Below, in pieces: positions 1 to 8,853 of a DNA stretch of 41,097 nucleotides. This DNA is from Diplocloster agilis (GTDB lineage: Bacteria; Bacillota; Clostridia; Lachnospirales; Lachnospiraceae): positions 1 through 41,097 of the forward strand of contig NZ_JAHQCW010000050.1 of the NCBI RefSeq assembly GCF_019042275.1. Direction: 5' to 3'. Numbering within the stretch: the first letter of the stretch is position 1; each line of letters opens with the position of its first letter. The position numbers and the translations under genes were made by a program. The notes beneath the pieces were generated by a model, which saw only the letters and a list, made by a program, of their open reading frames with translations, searched no databases and was not told the DNA's origin.

Positions 1-31
1 TAGCGGAAGATCCGCTTATATAGGGCATTGT

Positions 32-104
32 GGGATATTAGCTCAGTTGGTAGAGCACTTGACTTTTAATCAAGTTGTCCGGGGTTCGAATCCCCGATGT
101 CTCA
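32..104 (+). tRNA. tRNA-Lys (anticodon TTT)
   Basis: Cloverleaf read by eye. The 7-bp acceptor stem GGGATAT pairs with ATGTCTC, with a discriminator A at 104. The D-loop has AGCTCAGTTGGTAGAGC. The anticodon stem CTTGA/TCAAG closes loop CTTTTAA, with TTT at 65-67. The T-arm is CCGGGGTTCGAATCCCCG. The 3' CCA is not encoded (TGG follows). Bases 1-31 hold only a short hairpin (GCGGAAGATCCGC) and are probably a spacer after an upstream gene outside the window. Confidence 0.97.
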
Positions 105-112
105 TGGATCTT

Positions 113-147
113 AAGGTATATAGCTTAACAGCTATATACCTTTTTTT
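113..147 (+). terminator. Rho-independent terminator of tRNA-Lys
   Basis: A perfect 12-bp stem (AAGGTATATAGC / GCTATATACCTT) with a 6-base loop is followed by a run of seven T, starting nine bases after the tRNA. Confidence 0.93.
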
Positions 148-187
148 AATTAGCCTGTATGGTTAATTTTGAGTCAGCAATTTTTAA

Positions 188-215
188 TTCACAATAGTAA
201 TGAAAAGGCTATAAT
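188..215 (+). promoter_or_regulatory. Probable sigma-A promoter of the LRR gene
   Basis: TTCACA at 188-193 and TATAAT at 210-215 are separated by 16 bp. This would leave a leader of about 125 nt before the ATG at 348. No convincing riboswitch or hairpin is seen in that leader. Confidence 0.5.
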
Positions 216-347
216 ATTTTATTGAGAAACCTAGTGTTTTATTTGCTTTTTATTACAAATATCCGTATAATTATTTTAGATCCGTATATTGAGAGACGTT
301 TTATAAAAGTCAGGTATACATATACTAAAGTACAAGGAGATATCAAT

Positions 348-2048
348 ATGGATTATAACCGATGTCCGGAATGCGGGATGCCACTGGAGCCCAATGCAAA
401 AAAATGTACTTTCTGCGGAAAGAAAGTGAAACCTAAGAAGGGATCACCGGCGACAATCAACACTTACGGCAACAACAATACTTCCAATAATGAAACGTAT
501 GCGGGACCTCCGTATCAAAAGCAAAATACACAGGGTTCGGCGGGAAGTACATCTAATTCAAACCGCTACTCCACGAATCCGAATCCGGGCCCGAACACAA
601 ATCCGAATTCGAATCAGAATACATCACGTATGGGTAATACAGGACCAGCCAGACCGGCCGGTTCACAATATAATCCCTATGATTCCTTTCCGGGAAGAGG
701 AGGGGCTGGTTACAATTCCAGTAAGAGTAATAAATTGGCGCTTACGATTATACTTGGCGTCTGTGTCGTAGTGGTTCTGATCGGGGCGACGGTTATGGCC
801 TTTCAGAATGCGGCAAACCGCTTCTACCATCAGGAATATACTTTGGCGGAGCCTCCGCAAAATAATTATTCTTCCCCAGAGTTCAGTTCGAATAACGGAA
901 TTGATCAAGTGCTGGAGGCAGTTTTTGATAAGCCGTCGGCGGCTGTGACAGAGGAAGAAATCAGTGCGATCCGGTATTTAAAGATATCGGATAACTATGA
1001 TGACGGCAGTATCGACATTTTTTTCAGCGACAGGGATTATTACGATTATAATGGCAGCGATGAGTATTTTGACGATTACGTGAATTATACCTATGTGGAA
1101 GACACGTATCTGGAGGCCGAGGACCTGGCCCGTTTCAAGGGGTTGACTAGGCTGGTGCTGGACGGAGCATATCTGGAGGATATTTCCTCTTACAAGGCTA
1201 TGCAGAATTTAAGAGGTTTATTTTTATATAACACGGTCTATGGCTACAGCAATCTGGAGGTATTTCTAGATTTCCCGCAGCTGGAGGGGATCGGGATCGA
1301 TTATATTACAGATTTAAGCGGTTTGGATCAATTTAAGAATCTGAAAGAGCTGAATTTGTATAATTCCAGTTTCACAAACCTGGAGGACATCCTTCCGGTA
1401 ACCAGCCTGGAAAAATTATCGATTGAAGAGAATTATGTAATTAATTCGCTGGAGGGTGTGCAGGATCTTCCGAATTTAAGATATCTGGATCTTTTTTATA
1501 ATGAAGCGCTGAAGGATTTGAGTCCCATCTCCCAATGCGGCGGCCTGACAGAACTCAGTGTGGATTTGGATTACGCGGAGACGATACCGGACTTATCCGC
1601 GCTTACGAACCTGGAAAGTCTGGAATTGGGTTATTTTATAGATCTGTCGGCTTTGAATATAAATAAACTGCCTGAGCTGAAAAAAATCAATTTCTACAGC
1701 GGCAGCTTTGATGAGAGTAATTTTGCAAATATCTGTTCGTTAAGCCAGCTGGAGAGATTGAATATGAACTGGTGCACTCTCTACTGCGATACGGATAATT
1801 TAGCCAATTTGACGAATTTAAAGCATTTGGGCATTTCTGAAAATGGGATATCTAATATCGATTTTGTGGAAAGCCTTGGCCAGTTGGAGTACCTGGATAT
1901 TTCTCTCAATAAGATTCAGGATATCTCCAAGCTTGCCGGTCTCAGCAATCTGACGTATCTGGATGTATCTGGTAATCCGGTGACCGATACCAGTGTGCTG
2001 GATCAGTTGGAAATGGAAGGTGTGGAAGTTTATAATTATGATGAATAG
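348..2048 (+). CDS. Membrane-anchored zinc-ribbon / leucine-rich-repeat protein
   Basis: A 566-residue protein. The start is set at 348 by AAGGAGA seven bases upstream; the frame is open further upstream to 222 but that stretch has no ribosome site. Residues 6-23 form a zinc ribbon (CPECG and CTFCG, four cysteines). A long N/P/S/T/G-rich low-complexity linker follows (about 35-128), then one membrane segment (about 130-151). From about residue 250 to the end there are SDS22-like leucine-rich repeats of the type LTNLxxLxLxxNxIxD. The topology suggests a cytoplasmic zinc ribbon and an extracellular LRR domain that binds a protein or ligand. The function is unknown. Its last bases overlap the start of the decarboxylase gene, so the two are probably translationally coupled. 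Confidence 0.85.
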   Translation: MDYNRCPECGMPLEPNAKKCTFCGKKVKPKKGSPATINTYGNNNTSNNETYAGPPYQKQNTQGSAGSTSNSNRYSTNPNPGPNTNPNSNQNTSRMGNTGPARPAGSQYNPYDSFPGRGGAGYNSSKSNKLALTIILGVCVVVVLIGATVMAFQNAANRFYHQEYTLAEPPQNNYSSPEFSSNNGIDQVLEAVFDKPSAAVTEEEISAIRYLKISDNYDDGSIDIFFSDRDYYDYNGSDEYFDDYVNYTYVEDTYLEAEDLARFKGLTRLVLDGAYLEDISSYKAMQNLRGLFLYNTVYGYSNLEVFLDFPQLEGIGIDYITDLSGLDQFKNLKELNLYNSSFTNLEDILPVTSLEKLSIEENYVINSLEGVQDLPNLRYLDLFYNEALKDLSPISQCGGLTELSVDLDYAETIPDLSALTNLESLELGYFIDLSALNINKLPELKKINFYSGSFDESNFANICSLSQLERLNMNWCTLYCDTDNLANLTNLKHLGISENGISNIDFVESLGQLEYLDISLNKIQDISKLAGLSNLTYLDVSGNPVTDTSVLDQLEMEGVEVYNYDE

Positions 2049-3492
2049 GGATCTGTATACCCGGCTAAAGGCTTATGGCAGTTCGGATTTTTACGGTTTT
2101 CATATGCCGGGACACAAAAGGCAGATGCTGTATCCTTTTGATAATCCGATGGGTATCGATATAACGGAGATAGACGGTTTTGATAACCTGCATCATGCGG
2201 AAGGGATTCTGATGGAAGCCCAGGGACGCGCGGCTGCGTTATATGGCTCTTCGGAAACTCATTTTCTAGTCAATGGCAGTACAGCCGGGCTGCTCAGTGC
2301 GATAGCCGGCTGTACCACACGCGGCGGTAAAATAATCATGGCAAGGAATTGCCACAAGGCGGTGTATCATGCCGCCTTTTTAAATGAGCTGGAAGTTATC
2401 TACTGGATGCCGCAAATGGATACGATAAATGGTATAAATTGTGGATTACCTGTGGATAACTTAAAAAAATTGTTGGAAAAAAATCCTGAAACACAAGCAA
2501 TAGTAATGACTTCGCCCACTTATGACGGTGTTGTGTCAAATGTGGATAAAGTTGTGGAAATCGTCCACAAATGTGGAATTCCGCTCATTGTGGATGAGGC
2601 GCACGGGGCACATTTTGGTTTTGATCCGCGGTTTCCCGGGAGTTCTGTCGGGAAAGGAGCGGATGTAGTAATCCACAGCCTGCACAAGACACTGCCTTCC
2701 ATGACCCAGACTGCGCTGATCCATCTGAATGGGGATCTGGCGGACCGGGAAAAGATTCGCAGATATCTGAGTATTTATCAGACCAGCAGTCCGTCCTATG
2801 TGCTGATGTCCAGTATAGACAGCTGTATCGGGCTGTTGAATGAGAGAAAAGAGGAGTTGTTTGACTCCTTCTGCCAGAAACTGACTGCTGTCCGGGATCA
2901 GCTGGGACAGATGGAGAAGCTGCGGCTGTTTACAAGAGAAGATGCGATAAAGAGGGAGGGCGTAGCTCTGGACCTGTCAAAATTACTGATTACTACCAGA
3001 GGGACAAATTTAAACGGAAAAGAGTTAAGCGGTCTTTTAAGAGAAAAATATCATCTGGAAATGGAAATGGAAACGCCGGGTTATGTTCTGGCACTTACCA
3101 GCATAGCGGACACGGAAGAAGGCTTTCAGAGACTCACGCAGGCCCTCATGGAGATCGATGGGCAAAGCGCGGTTATAGTTGAAGATTCTCAGACGGGGAA
3201 TACAGATACCGGAGCCGGAGCTTCTATGAAGGGGAATGAAACGGTGATGTCCATCTGGCAGGCGGACCAGCATAGAAAAAAGAGTGTACCGTTAGGGGAG
3301 AGCAGCGGATTGGTCAGTGGAGAATTTGTCTATCAATATCCGCCGGGAATACCTCTGATCGCGCCCGGAGAAGTGATAAACGGTGAGATTCTGGAGCAGA
3401 TCCGTCTGGCAAAAGCACAGGGAATTAACGTCCAGGGTATGAAGGATTATACTGCGGAATCCATAGAAATTCTCGATGATATCAGGCGTTGA
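2038..3492 (+). CDS. Orn/Lys/Arg decarboxylase family PLP enzyme (YaaO-like)
   Basis: A 484-residue fold-type I PLP enzyme. Hallmarks are FHMPGHKRQ near residue 21, DITEIDGFDNLHHAEG, the PLP-loop stretch LVNGSTAGLLSA, VDEAHGAH, and the Schiff-base lysine in SLHKTLPSMTQ (about Lys217). The C-terminal part carries the small domain (YPPGIPLIAPGE). The start is at one of two adjacent ATGs (2038 or 2041), with GGAAG about nine bases before; it overlaps the upstream gene by 11 bases. The family decarboxylates arginine, lysine or ornithine to polyamines; the substrate cannot be set here. In Bacillus the homologue yaaO lies just before tmk-holB. Here about 14 kb of other genes separate it from those partners. 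Confidence 0.93.
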   Translation: MMNRDLYTRLKAYGSSDFYGFHMPGHKRQMLYPFDNPMGIDITEIDGFDNLHHAEGILMEAQGRAAALYGSSETHFLVNGSTAGLLSAIAGCTTRGGKIIMARNCHKAVYHAAFLNELEVIYWMPQMDTINGINCGLPVDNLKKLLEKNPETQAIVMTSPTYDGVVSNVDKVVEIVHKCGIPLIVDEAHGAHFGFDPRFPGSSVGKGADVVIHSLHKTLPSMTQTALIHLNGDLADREKIRRYLSIYQTSSPSYVLMSSIDSCIGLLNERKEELFDSFCQKLTAVRDQLGQMEKLRLFTREDAIKREGVALDLSKLLITTRGTNLNGKELSGLLREKYHLEMEMETPGYVLALTSIADTEEGFQRLTQALMEIDGQSAVIVEDSQTGNTDTGAGASMKGNETVMSIWQADQHRKKSVPLGESSGLVSGEFVYQYPPGIPLIAPGEVINGEILEQIRLAKAQGINVQGMKDYTAESIEILDDIRR

Positions 3493-3560
3493 AGGACGGA
3501 TGGCCAGTCTTATTTACACCTGATTTCTAATACGTGAAATCTGATCATAATAACGAAAAA

Positions 3561-3624
3561 ATACAATTATTATTGTATACTATGTCTCTTTCTAGTTGGA
3601 AAAAACTGTGCTATTCTGTATTAA
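3561..3624 (+). promoter_or_regulatory. Possible operator palindrome and promoter before the MATE gene
   Basis: This lies in the 217-base gap between the decarboxylase and MATE genes. ATACAAT-TATT-ATTGTAT (3561-3578) is a perfect 7-bp inverted repeat of operator size. Downstream, TTGGAA (3596-3601) and TATTAA (3619-3624) with a 17-bp spacer are a weak promoter candidate. MATE exporter genes are often controlled by MarR/TetR-type repressors, but no regulator gene is adjacent. Confidence 0.3.
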
Positions 3625-3709
3625 CTTCAATGAAATTCAGTGAGACGTATTTTACTTCACTGGAGATCGGGAAGAATACATTTATATGGAAGGATAGCGA
3701 GGGATTCAC

Positions 3710-5101
3710 ATGGAAAGAGATATGACCAAGGGGAGCCCGATGAAGCTGATTTTATGGTTTACGGTTCCTCTTTTAATTGGAAATGTATTTCAACAGTTAT
3801 ATAATATGGTTGACACCATAATCGTGGGCAGATATGTGGGAGTTCAGGCACTGGCGGCTGTGGGTTCCACCGGGACGATTATGTTTTTAATCCAGGGATT
3901 TATGCTTGGGCTTACAGCGGGATTTACGGTGCTAACCGCACAGCGGTTCGGTGCAGGTGATGTGGAGGGAATGAAGAAGACGGTGGCTTCGGCCTATGTC
4001 CTGTCCATTGTGATCACAATTGTGATTACGGCTCTTAGTATGATTGGTATGCGTCCGCTTCTGGAGTTGATGAATACGCCGGAGGATATTATCCAGGATG
4101 CCTACGATTATATTATCGTCATCTGTGCAGGCACAGGAGCCGTCGTGCTGTATAATCTGCTGGCCAGCATTATGCGGGCTGTGGGCGACAGTAAGACGCC
4201 CCTATACTTTCTCATTATTTCGGCGGTGCTGAATATATTTCTGGATCTGCTGTTTATTATTGTATTTTATATGGGGGTAAAGGGTGCGGCTTACGCAACC
4301 ATCTTATCACAGGGGATCGCAGGCGTACTGTGCCTGATCTATATGCTGAAGAAGTTTCCGAATCTTCGGATACATAGGGAACATTGGCGTCTGGATAAGA
4401 ATTGTGTGAGGTATCAGATTTCCCTGGGACTTCCGATGGCGCTGCAGTTTTCCATTACGGCAGTAGGCGCGATTATTCTGCAGAGCGCATTAAATGTGTT
4501 CGGTTCCACTGTGGTAGCTGCGTATACAGCGGCTAATAAGATGGAGCAGCTGGTCGTGCAGGCGCTGCCTTCCCTGGGGGTCACCGTATCCACCTTCTGT
4601 GCGCAGAACCTGGGCGCGGGGCATATTCCCAGAATTAAGGAAGGGATAAAGAAAAGCGTTATGCTGGCGTTTATCTTTGGTTTCTTTGCTATGGCCACTA
4701 TGCTGCTGGCCGGTAACTGGCTGGTACGTTTGTTCATAACGGACCCTACCGATGAAATCCTGCACTATGCCGGAATTTATCTGGTGGCTAATGGTATTTT
4801 TGAATGGATTCTGGGACTGCTGTTTGTGTACCGGAATGCTCTTCAGGGAATGGGACGCGGAGTTGTTCCCCTGATAGCCGGCGGCTGCGAACTCTTTGCC
4901 CGTGTGGTCGTGGCGTTTGTGGGTAAGGGAATCGGAAGTTATATGGTGATCTGTCTGGCAAGTCCTTTTGCGTGGCTCTGTGCGACGATTCCTCTTATGT
5001 TCGCTTATTACCGCCTTATGAAAGATTTTATGAAGCGGTGGAATGAAAGACTTGCCGAGAGGGAACAGGAACAGTTATTGGCTGATGCTGACAGCTGTTG
5101 A
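3710..5101 (+). CDS. MATE family multidrug/cation antiporter
   Basis: A 463-residue membrane protein with about 12 predicted helices in two homologous halves. Family features include MTKGSPMKLILWFTVPLLIG at the N-terminus, QQLYNMVDTIIVGRYVG, and the second-half stretch VSTFCAQNLGAGHIPRIKEG. It exports organic cations or drugs using a sodium or proton gradient. The start at 3710 has a GAGGG six bases upstream; ATG 3722 (MTKGSP) is an alternative that matches the usual family N-terminus. It is a single-gene unit followed by a hairpin. Confidence 0.93.
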   Translation: MERDMTKGSPMKLILWFTVPLLIGNVFQQLYNMVDTIIVGRYVGVQALAAVGSTGTIMFLIQGFMLGLTAGFTVLTAQRFGAGDVEGMKKTVASAYVLSIVITIVITALSMIGMRPLLELMNTPEDIIQDAYDYIIVICAGTGAVVLYNLLASIMRAVGDSKTPLYFLIISAVLNIFLDLLFIIVFYMGVKGAAYATILSQGIAGVLCLIYMLKKFPNLRIHREHWRLDKNCVRYQISLGLPMALQFSITAVGAIILQSALNVFGSTVVAAYTAANKMEQLVVQALPSLGVTVSTFCAQNLGAGHIPRIKEGIKKSVMLAFIFGFFAMATMLLAGNWLVRLFITDPTDEILHYAGIYLVANGIFEWILGLLFVYRNALQGMGRGVVPLIAGGCELFARVVVAFVGKGIGSYMVICLASPFAWLCATIPLMFAYYRLMKDFMKRWNERLAEREQEQLLADADSC

Positions 5102-5150
5102 GAACAGGATATCAATTACGGCATATGAAATATAGCATTACATACAAAAG

Positions 5151-5199
5151 CAAGACCGTTGCAAACAGGATGGGGAAATATCCTTTTGCAGCGGTCTTG
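5151..5199 (+). terminator. Terminator-like hairpin after the MATE gene
   Basis: A 15-bp stem (CAAGACCGTTGCAAA with TTTGCAGCGGTCTTG, one G-U pair) encloses a 19-base loop and is followed by the weak T-tract TTTCATT. It starts 50 bases after the MATE stop. Confidence 0.6.
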
Positions 5200-5266
5200 T
5201 TTCATTCGGGTAAGTTTATCCTACGTATGTTTATTGTGATTACTAATTATATTTTTATTGCTATGA

Positions 5267-5352
5267 GCACTTAGTGCCTGTATTTTAGGCACTTACGTGC
5301 GATGCATGAAAAAAATAGTCAGCGAGGCTTTTTCGAGCGCTACTATTTTTTA
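5267..5352 (-). terminator. Double hairpin terminating the CAP gene
   Basis: Two adjacent inverted repeats. GCACTTAGTGCC / GGCACTTACGTGC (5267-5300) forms one hairpin. AAAAAATAGTCAGCG / CGCTACTATTTTTT (5309-5352) forms a second with T-runs on both strands, so it can end transcripts from either side. It begins about 36 bases downstream of the minus-strand CAP gene. Confidence 0.7.
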
Positions 5353-5387
5353 TGTCATTCGGTTGATAGATAATGAGACATATAGTT

Positions 5388-6110
5388 TTAGTAAGTAAAT
5401 AACTGGGTCCAGTAATTTGTACCGGAACTGTTCTGGTAATGTCCCACATCGATGGAGGTGTAATTTTTGTTTAAGATATTGGCCCGGTGCCCTTCGGAAT
5501 TCATCCATCCCGTTACTACTTCCTGGGGACTTCTCTGGCCCCACGCGATATTTTCTCCTGCACCCCGGAAGCTGATTCCGGCTTCCTTCAGTACAGAACT
5601 GAAGGAGGAACCATTGGGCCTGGTATGGGAGAAGGAAGTCTCGATTTCTTTGGCACGGGTCTGTGCCGCGGATGAGATGTTCAGATCAAAGGTAAGCGGC
5701 GCCAGTCCCACTTTAGCCCGTTCTTCATTTACCAGATCCGCGACCTGTTTCGCATAGCTGTTTTCGGAGGGAGTCTCATCGGGGGCTTCGGTACCCGGCT
5801 GATCGGTCTCCGGAGGAGTGAGATCGGGTTTATCAGTTTCCGGCTGATCGGTTTCGGGTTTGTCCGGTTTGGGCATTTCTACACCCGGGAAATTGAAGTC
5901 AGGACAATTATTCCAGTCGATCTGAATTCCCATCGCTTTTAACTGCTGTTTTAAATCTTCCAGGCTCGTTCCGGTAACCTGCTGGACGATGGGACAATCT
6001 TTGGTTCCGAGCTGGTTACAGATTTTATTTAAATCAGCGGCGGGCATTCCGCCGGTTGCAGAAGAGCCTGCGATTGTAGTTGCCAGAAGCATAGCTGCCA
6101 TTTGATACAT
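5388..6110 (-). CDS. Secreted CAP/SCP-domain protein (YkwD-like)
   Basis: A 240-residue protein with a short hydrophobic N-terminus (MYQMAAMLLATTIAGSS) that probably acts as a signal peptide. A proline/aspartate-rich spacer with PETDQ-type repeats follows (about 77-112). The C-terminal CAP domain (about 118-240) includes VNEERAKVGLAPL, SFSHTRPNG, GENIAWG, GWMNSEGHRANILN and YWTQLF. CAP proteins of this type in spore-forming Firmicutes are secreted or wall-associated and their exact activity is mostly unsettled. AGAGAGG six bases before the ATG supports the start. It appears to be a monocistronic unit on the minus strand. Confidence 0.92.
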   Translation of the reverse strand: MYQMAAMLLATTIAGSSATGGMPAADLNKICNQLGTKDCPIVQQVTGTSLEDLKQQLKAMGIQIDWNNCPDFNFPGVEMPKPDKPETDQPETDKPDLTPPETDQPGTEAPDETPSENSYAKQVADLVNEERAKVGLAPLTFDLNISSAAQTRAKEIETSFSHTRPNGSSFSSVLKEAGISFRGAGENIAWGQRSPQEVVTGWMNSEGHRANILNKNYTSIDVGHYQNSSGTNYWTQLFTY

Positions 6111-6218
6111 ATGTAGTACCTCTCTTTCTTTAAATATTACGTAAATATTACAAATTTGTTACAAAGAGATCATAACATAATTCAGAAAGAGAGCCAATGG
6201 TAGTTTCTGGGAGATGTT

Positions 6219-7343
6219 TCAAGGTTTACAGTTCTGACAGGGTTCGTATCCTTCTTCCAGAGCTTCCTCCCGGGTATTGAAATAGATCCGGTTCTTTTCG
6301 GCAGGAAGGGAAGGGCATGCATCCGTGTGGAATTTCTTTGAATTTACATTTCCAATATAGGAAGCTTCCGGGAGATCATAAAGTCCATTGGCGTCATCGG
6401 TGTGCTCCCTGTCACTCTCTATTCCCTGCTGGTCAAAGGTGATATTGGTTCCATCGCTGGACGCGATGACAGTTCCAATAGTATCGGTGCGGTAGATGGT
6501 AGCGCCCACGTCCCGGAAGCGGCTGAGCGCGGCTTCGTGGGGATGGCCGTAGGAATTATCCCTGCCGCAGGAGATTACGACGTTTGGGGGATTCACGGCT
6601 CTTAGGAATACATAGGAATTGGAATATTCGCTGCCATGATGACCGGCCTGAAAGACATCCGCTTCCAGGGACACGCCGCTTTCCGCCAGATCTTTTTCCG
6701 GGGCCTGCCCGGCGTCGCCTGTGAATAGGAAACGGTTATCTCCGTGGGTTATTTTTAAGATCAGGGAGTTGTCATTCGTATCTTCATAATCAGTACCGGT
6801 TTGCAGAAACTCAAGCCGGCAGTCTCCGAAAGAAAAGGTATCGTGCTGCGAGGGGTGAATCGGAGTAAGCCCCTTTTGGTCAGCGGTGTTGGCCAGATCC
6901 TTGTATACTTTTGAATCGGGGGTATCCGTATTCATGTAAAGGTTGTCAACGGGTATTTTTTCCAGAATAGCGGCCCCGGCTCCGATATGATCTTCGTGGG
7001 GATGTGTAAAGATGACCGCGTCCAGCGAGTCAATGGAGAGGGATTCCAGATATTGGAGAATGGTTTGGGCATCCTCTCTGTTGCCGGCGTCTATCATGAC
7101 AGCGGCATCCTGGGACAGCAGGAGCGTACAATCTGCCTGTCCAACGTCCAGATAGTGGACTGCCAGCGTGCCCGAAGGGACGGATGGGGCCGTGGATGCA
7201 CCGGATGCCGAGGGGGATGCGCCGGTACAGCCGGTCAGCAGCAGGAATGCGGTTAAAAGAGCTGATATACAGCAGAGGATTCGGTAGTGTTTTGGTTGCT
7301 TTTGTCTGTGAAAAGGATTGCAGAAATGGGTTTTAAGATTCAT
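6219..7343 (-). CDS. ComEC-like metallo-beta-lactamase-fold lipoprotein
   Basis: A 374-residue protein. The N-terminal signal ends in lipobox LLTGC (Cys39), followed by an A/S/P-rich linker and then a metallo-hydrolase domain. It has the YLDVGQADC entry typical of the ComEC C-terminal domain, THPHEDH metal ligands (His114, His116, Asp118, His119), LFTGDA and GHHGSEYS. The last ~45 residues form a separate small domain (IGNVNSKKFHTDACPS ... CQNCKP) resembling Ada-type metal-binding modules often fused to such proteins. It probably acts as an extracellular nuclease or phosphoesterase; the substrate is unknown. It overlaps the end of the kinase gene by 11 bases on the same strand, so it is probably co-transcribed with the peptide receptor. 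Confidence 0.9.
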   Translation of the reverse strand: MNLKTHFCNPFHRQKQPKHYRILCCISALLTAFLLLTGCTGASPSASGASTAPSVPSGTLAVHYLDVGQADCTLLLSQDAAVMIDAGNREDAQTILQYLESLSIDSLDAVIFTHPHEDHIGAGAAILEKIPVDNLYMNTDTPDSKVYKDLANTADQKGLTPIHPSQHDTFSFGDCRLEFLQTGTDYEDTNDNSLILKITHGDNRFLFTGDAGQAPEKDLAESGVSLEADVFQAGHHGSEYSNSYVFLRAVNPPNVVISCGRDNSYGHPHEAALSRFRDVGATIYRTDTIGTVIASSDGTNITFDQQGIESDREHTDDANGLYDLPEASYIGNVNSKKFHTDACPSLPAEKNRIYFNTREEALEEGYEPCQNCKP

Positions 7344-8697
7344 AGTTTGGTGTCTCCTCGTTTATTGTAGTAGTTTTTCGTGGATTTCCGGATTCTTGTG
7401 GATAATTATTCGGCAGGAAGATCTGAATGTGGAAAACTTGATGTTCCGTTGTGATTTCCATCAGTCCGTTGTATTTGGCTGTTTTTTCCTGAATCGTATT
7501 AAGACCATATCCGTGGTTGGAGGCATTGGATTTGGTAGTGCGGTAGAGGGTCCCTTTTGGCAGCAGTTTTCCAATGTAATGGTTTCGGCAGGAGATCACG
7601 GTTACTTCCGCCGCCGCTTTTATTTCGAAAAGAATAAAGCGGTCCTGCGTGTTGTCTTTTTTCAGCGCTTCCAGGGCATTGGTCAAAATATTACCAATGA
7701 TAACGGAAGTGTCATCGTCATCCATCGGAATGTAATTGACATATACTTCTGGTTCAAATCTGTAATTGAGCTGTTTGCATTTGGCCTGGATGTCGGAAAG
7801 TATCGCGGATACTACCGGGAGGCCTTCTATGTATATGAGGTTGCGGTAACTGAGCTGGCCAATGTTGGTTTTCAGGTAGTCCCGGGCTTTCAGGGTCTGG
7901 CCTTGGTCCAGGTAGGTGTCGATGACCTGGGCGTGGTAGCGCATGTCGTGGCGGAATTTTCGGATTTCTTCTGTGTTGCCGGCCAGGTTTCTGTAGTATT
8001 CGGTCATTCGTTCGGAGTTTAGGGCTTTTATTTCGGTTTCGTGCATTTTTAGTAAGTGGTTTTGTAATAAATTAAATAATATTAGAGTTATGATTACGAT
8101 AATAAAATTAAGAAAAACAATAACTAATACAAGTGATTCCAAGGAATCTTTGGAATATTTTGCTTCCACATAAAAATCAAAGGTAGTAACTAAAATTACT
8201 ATATTTAAAATCATTAGAATAATAATTGTAATGGTATAAATCTTGCTATTTATTGATCGATATTTATTCTTTATATAAAAAAGACTGAATATCACAAAGA
8301 TGATTAAAAAGTTTATGAATTTTTGTAAATATGTATAAGCCAGGTTATTTGATAATTTTGTAAATGGCCAACTCATAAAATATTCTAATGAAAAATTAAC
8401 TAGAAGGATAATAGCATTTGTAACTATGAAGGTTGAAACCAATAATTTTATTTTTTTGAAAATGCTGCCTTCATAAAAAAGTATAATATACAAAAAATTT
8501 ATTATTACGATTAAAGAATCAGAAATTATAAAAGATGGTATCAAAATTGACACTAATGATATTAAACAAGTGGTTAAAAGAAATATTATGCAATATTTGA
8601 ATTTAGAGAATTTATATTTAAGGAAGGTATTATAGATTAAGTTTATTACTAAAAAATCTAAAATAGTATTTAGTATCGCAGGTACATAATTTAACAA
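7333..8697 (-). CDS. AgrC-like GHKL sensor histidine kinase, probable receptor of the GG peptide
   Basis: A 454-residue protein. Residues 1-210 hold about six membrane segments. The kinase part has the H-box FRHDMRYH (His250), N-box IIGNILTNALEAL (about 333-345) and G-box HGYGLNTI (about 395-402). This is the GHKL/SPOR_B-type kinase architecture of peptide receptors such as AgrC and BlpH. Translation starts at TTG 8697, with AAAGGAG (8709-8715) upstream and no in-frame ATG nearby. The DNA for the membrane part is extremely AT-rich (about 22% GC in 8281-8340) while the kinase part is not (about 55% in 7921-7980). The switch near 8050 coincides with the end of the last helix. It diverges from the peptide gene and leads into the hydrolase gene. 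Confidence 0.9.
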   Translation of the reverse strand: MLNYVPAILNTILDFLVINLIYNTFLKYKFSKFKYCIIFLLTTCLISLVSILIPSFIISDSLIVIINFLYIILFYEGSIFKKIKLLVSTFIVTNAIILLVNFSLEYFMSWPFTKLSNNLAYTYLQKFINFLIIFVIFSLFYIKNKYRSINSKIYTITIIILMILNIVILVTTFDFYVEAKYSKDSLESLVLVIVFLNFIIVIITLILFNLLQNHLLKMHETEIKALNSERMTEYYRNLAGNTEEIRKFRHDMRYHAQVIDTYLDQGQTLKARDYLKTNIGQLSYRNLIYIEGLPVVSAILSDIQAKCKQLNYRFEPEVYVNYIPMDDDDTSVIIGNILTNALEALKKDNTQDRFILFEIKAAAEVTVISCRNHYIGKLLPKGTLYRTTKSNASNHGYGLNTIQEKTAKYNGLMEITTEHQVFHIQIFLPNNYPQESGNPRKTTTINEETPNYES

Positions 8698-8726
8698 TTC
8701 ACTTAAATCTCCTTTGAGTTTTTAAT

Positions 8727-8831
8727 ATTATAACATACCATTTGTGATTTTTAATAAAAAGGTTAAAATGTCATATAAAAAGAATGAATGGTCCTGTTAT
8801 TATTTGAACTTAAAATTTTAAATGGTATATT
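8727..8831. promoter_or_regulatory. Divergent promoter region with a shared AAATGGTAT motif
   Basis: Between kinase and peptide genes, ATACCATTT (8735-8743) and AAATGGTAT (8820-8828) form a 9-bp inverted pair 76 bp apart, so the same motif points towards each gene. Towards the kinase it abuts a minus-strand TATAAT (8727-8732). Towards the peptide it overlaps TATATT (8826-8831), preceded by TTGAAC at 8804-8809. Both leaders would be very short. This is a candidate site for the LytTR regulator; no classical AgrA-type tandem site was recognised. Confidence 0.4.
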
Positions 8832-8853
8832 CGAAAAAAGGAGGTAATAAAAA

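Noticed and set aside
3534-3725. 63-codon open frame before the MATE gene
   Set aside because: No ribosome site, overlaps the MATE start and covers promoter-like AT-rich sequence; no recognisable protein features.
7318-8022. Long plus-strand open frame opposite the kinase gene
   Set aside because: It is antisense to the conserved kinase domain with all its motifs, and has no ribosome site.
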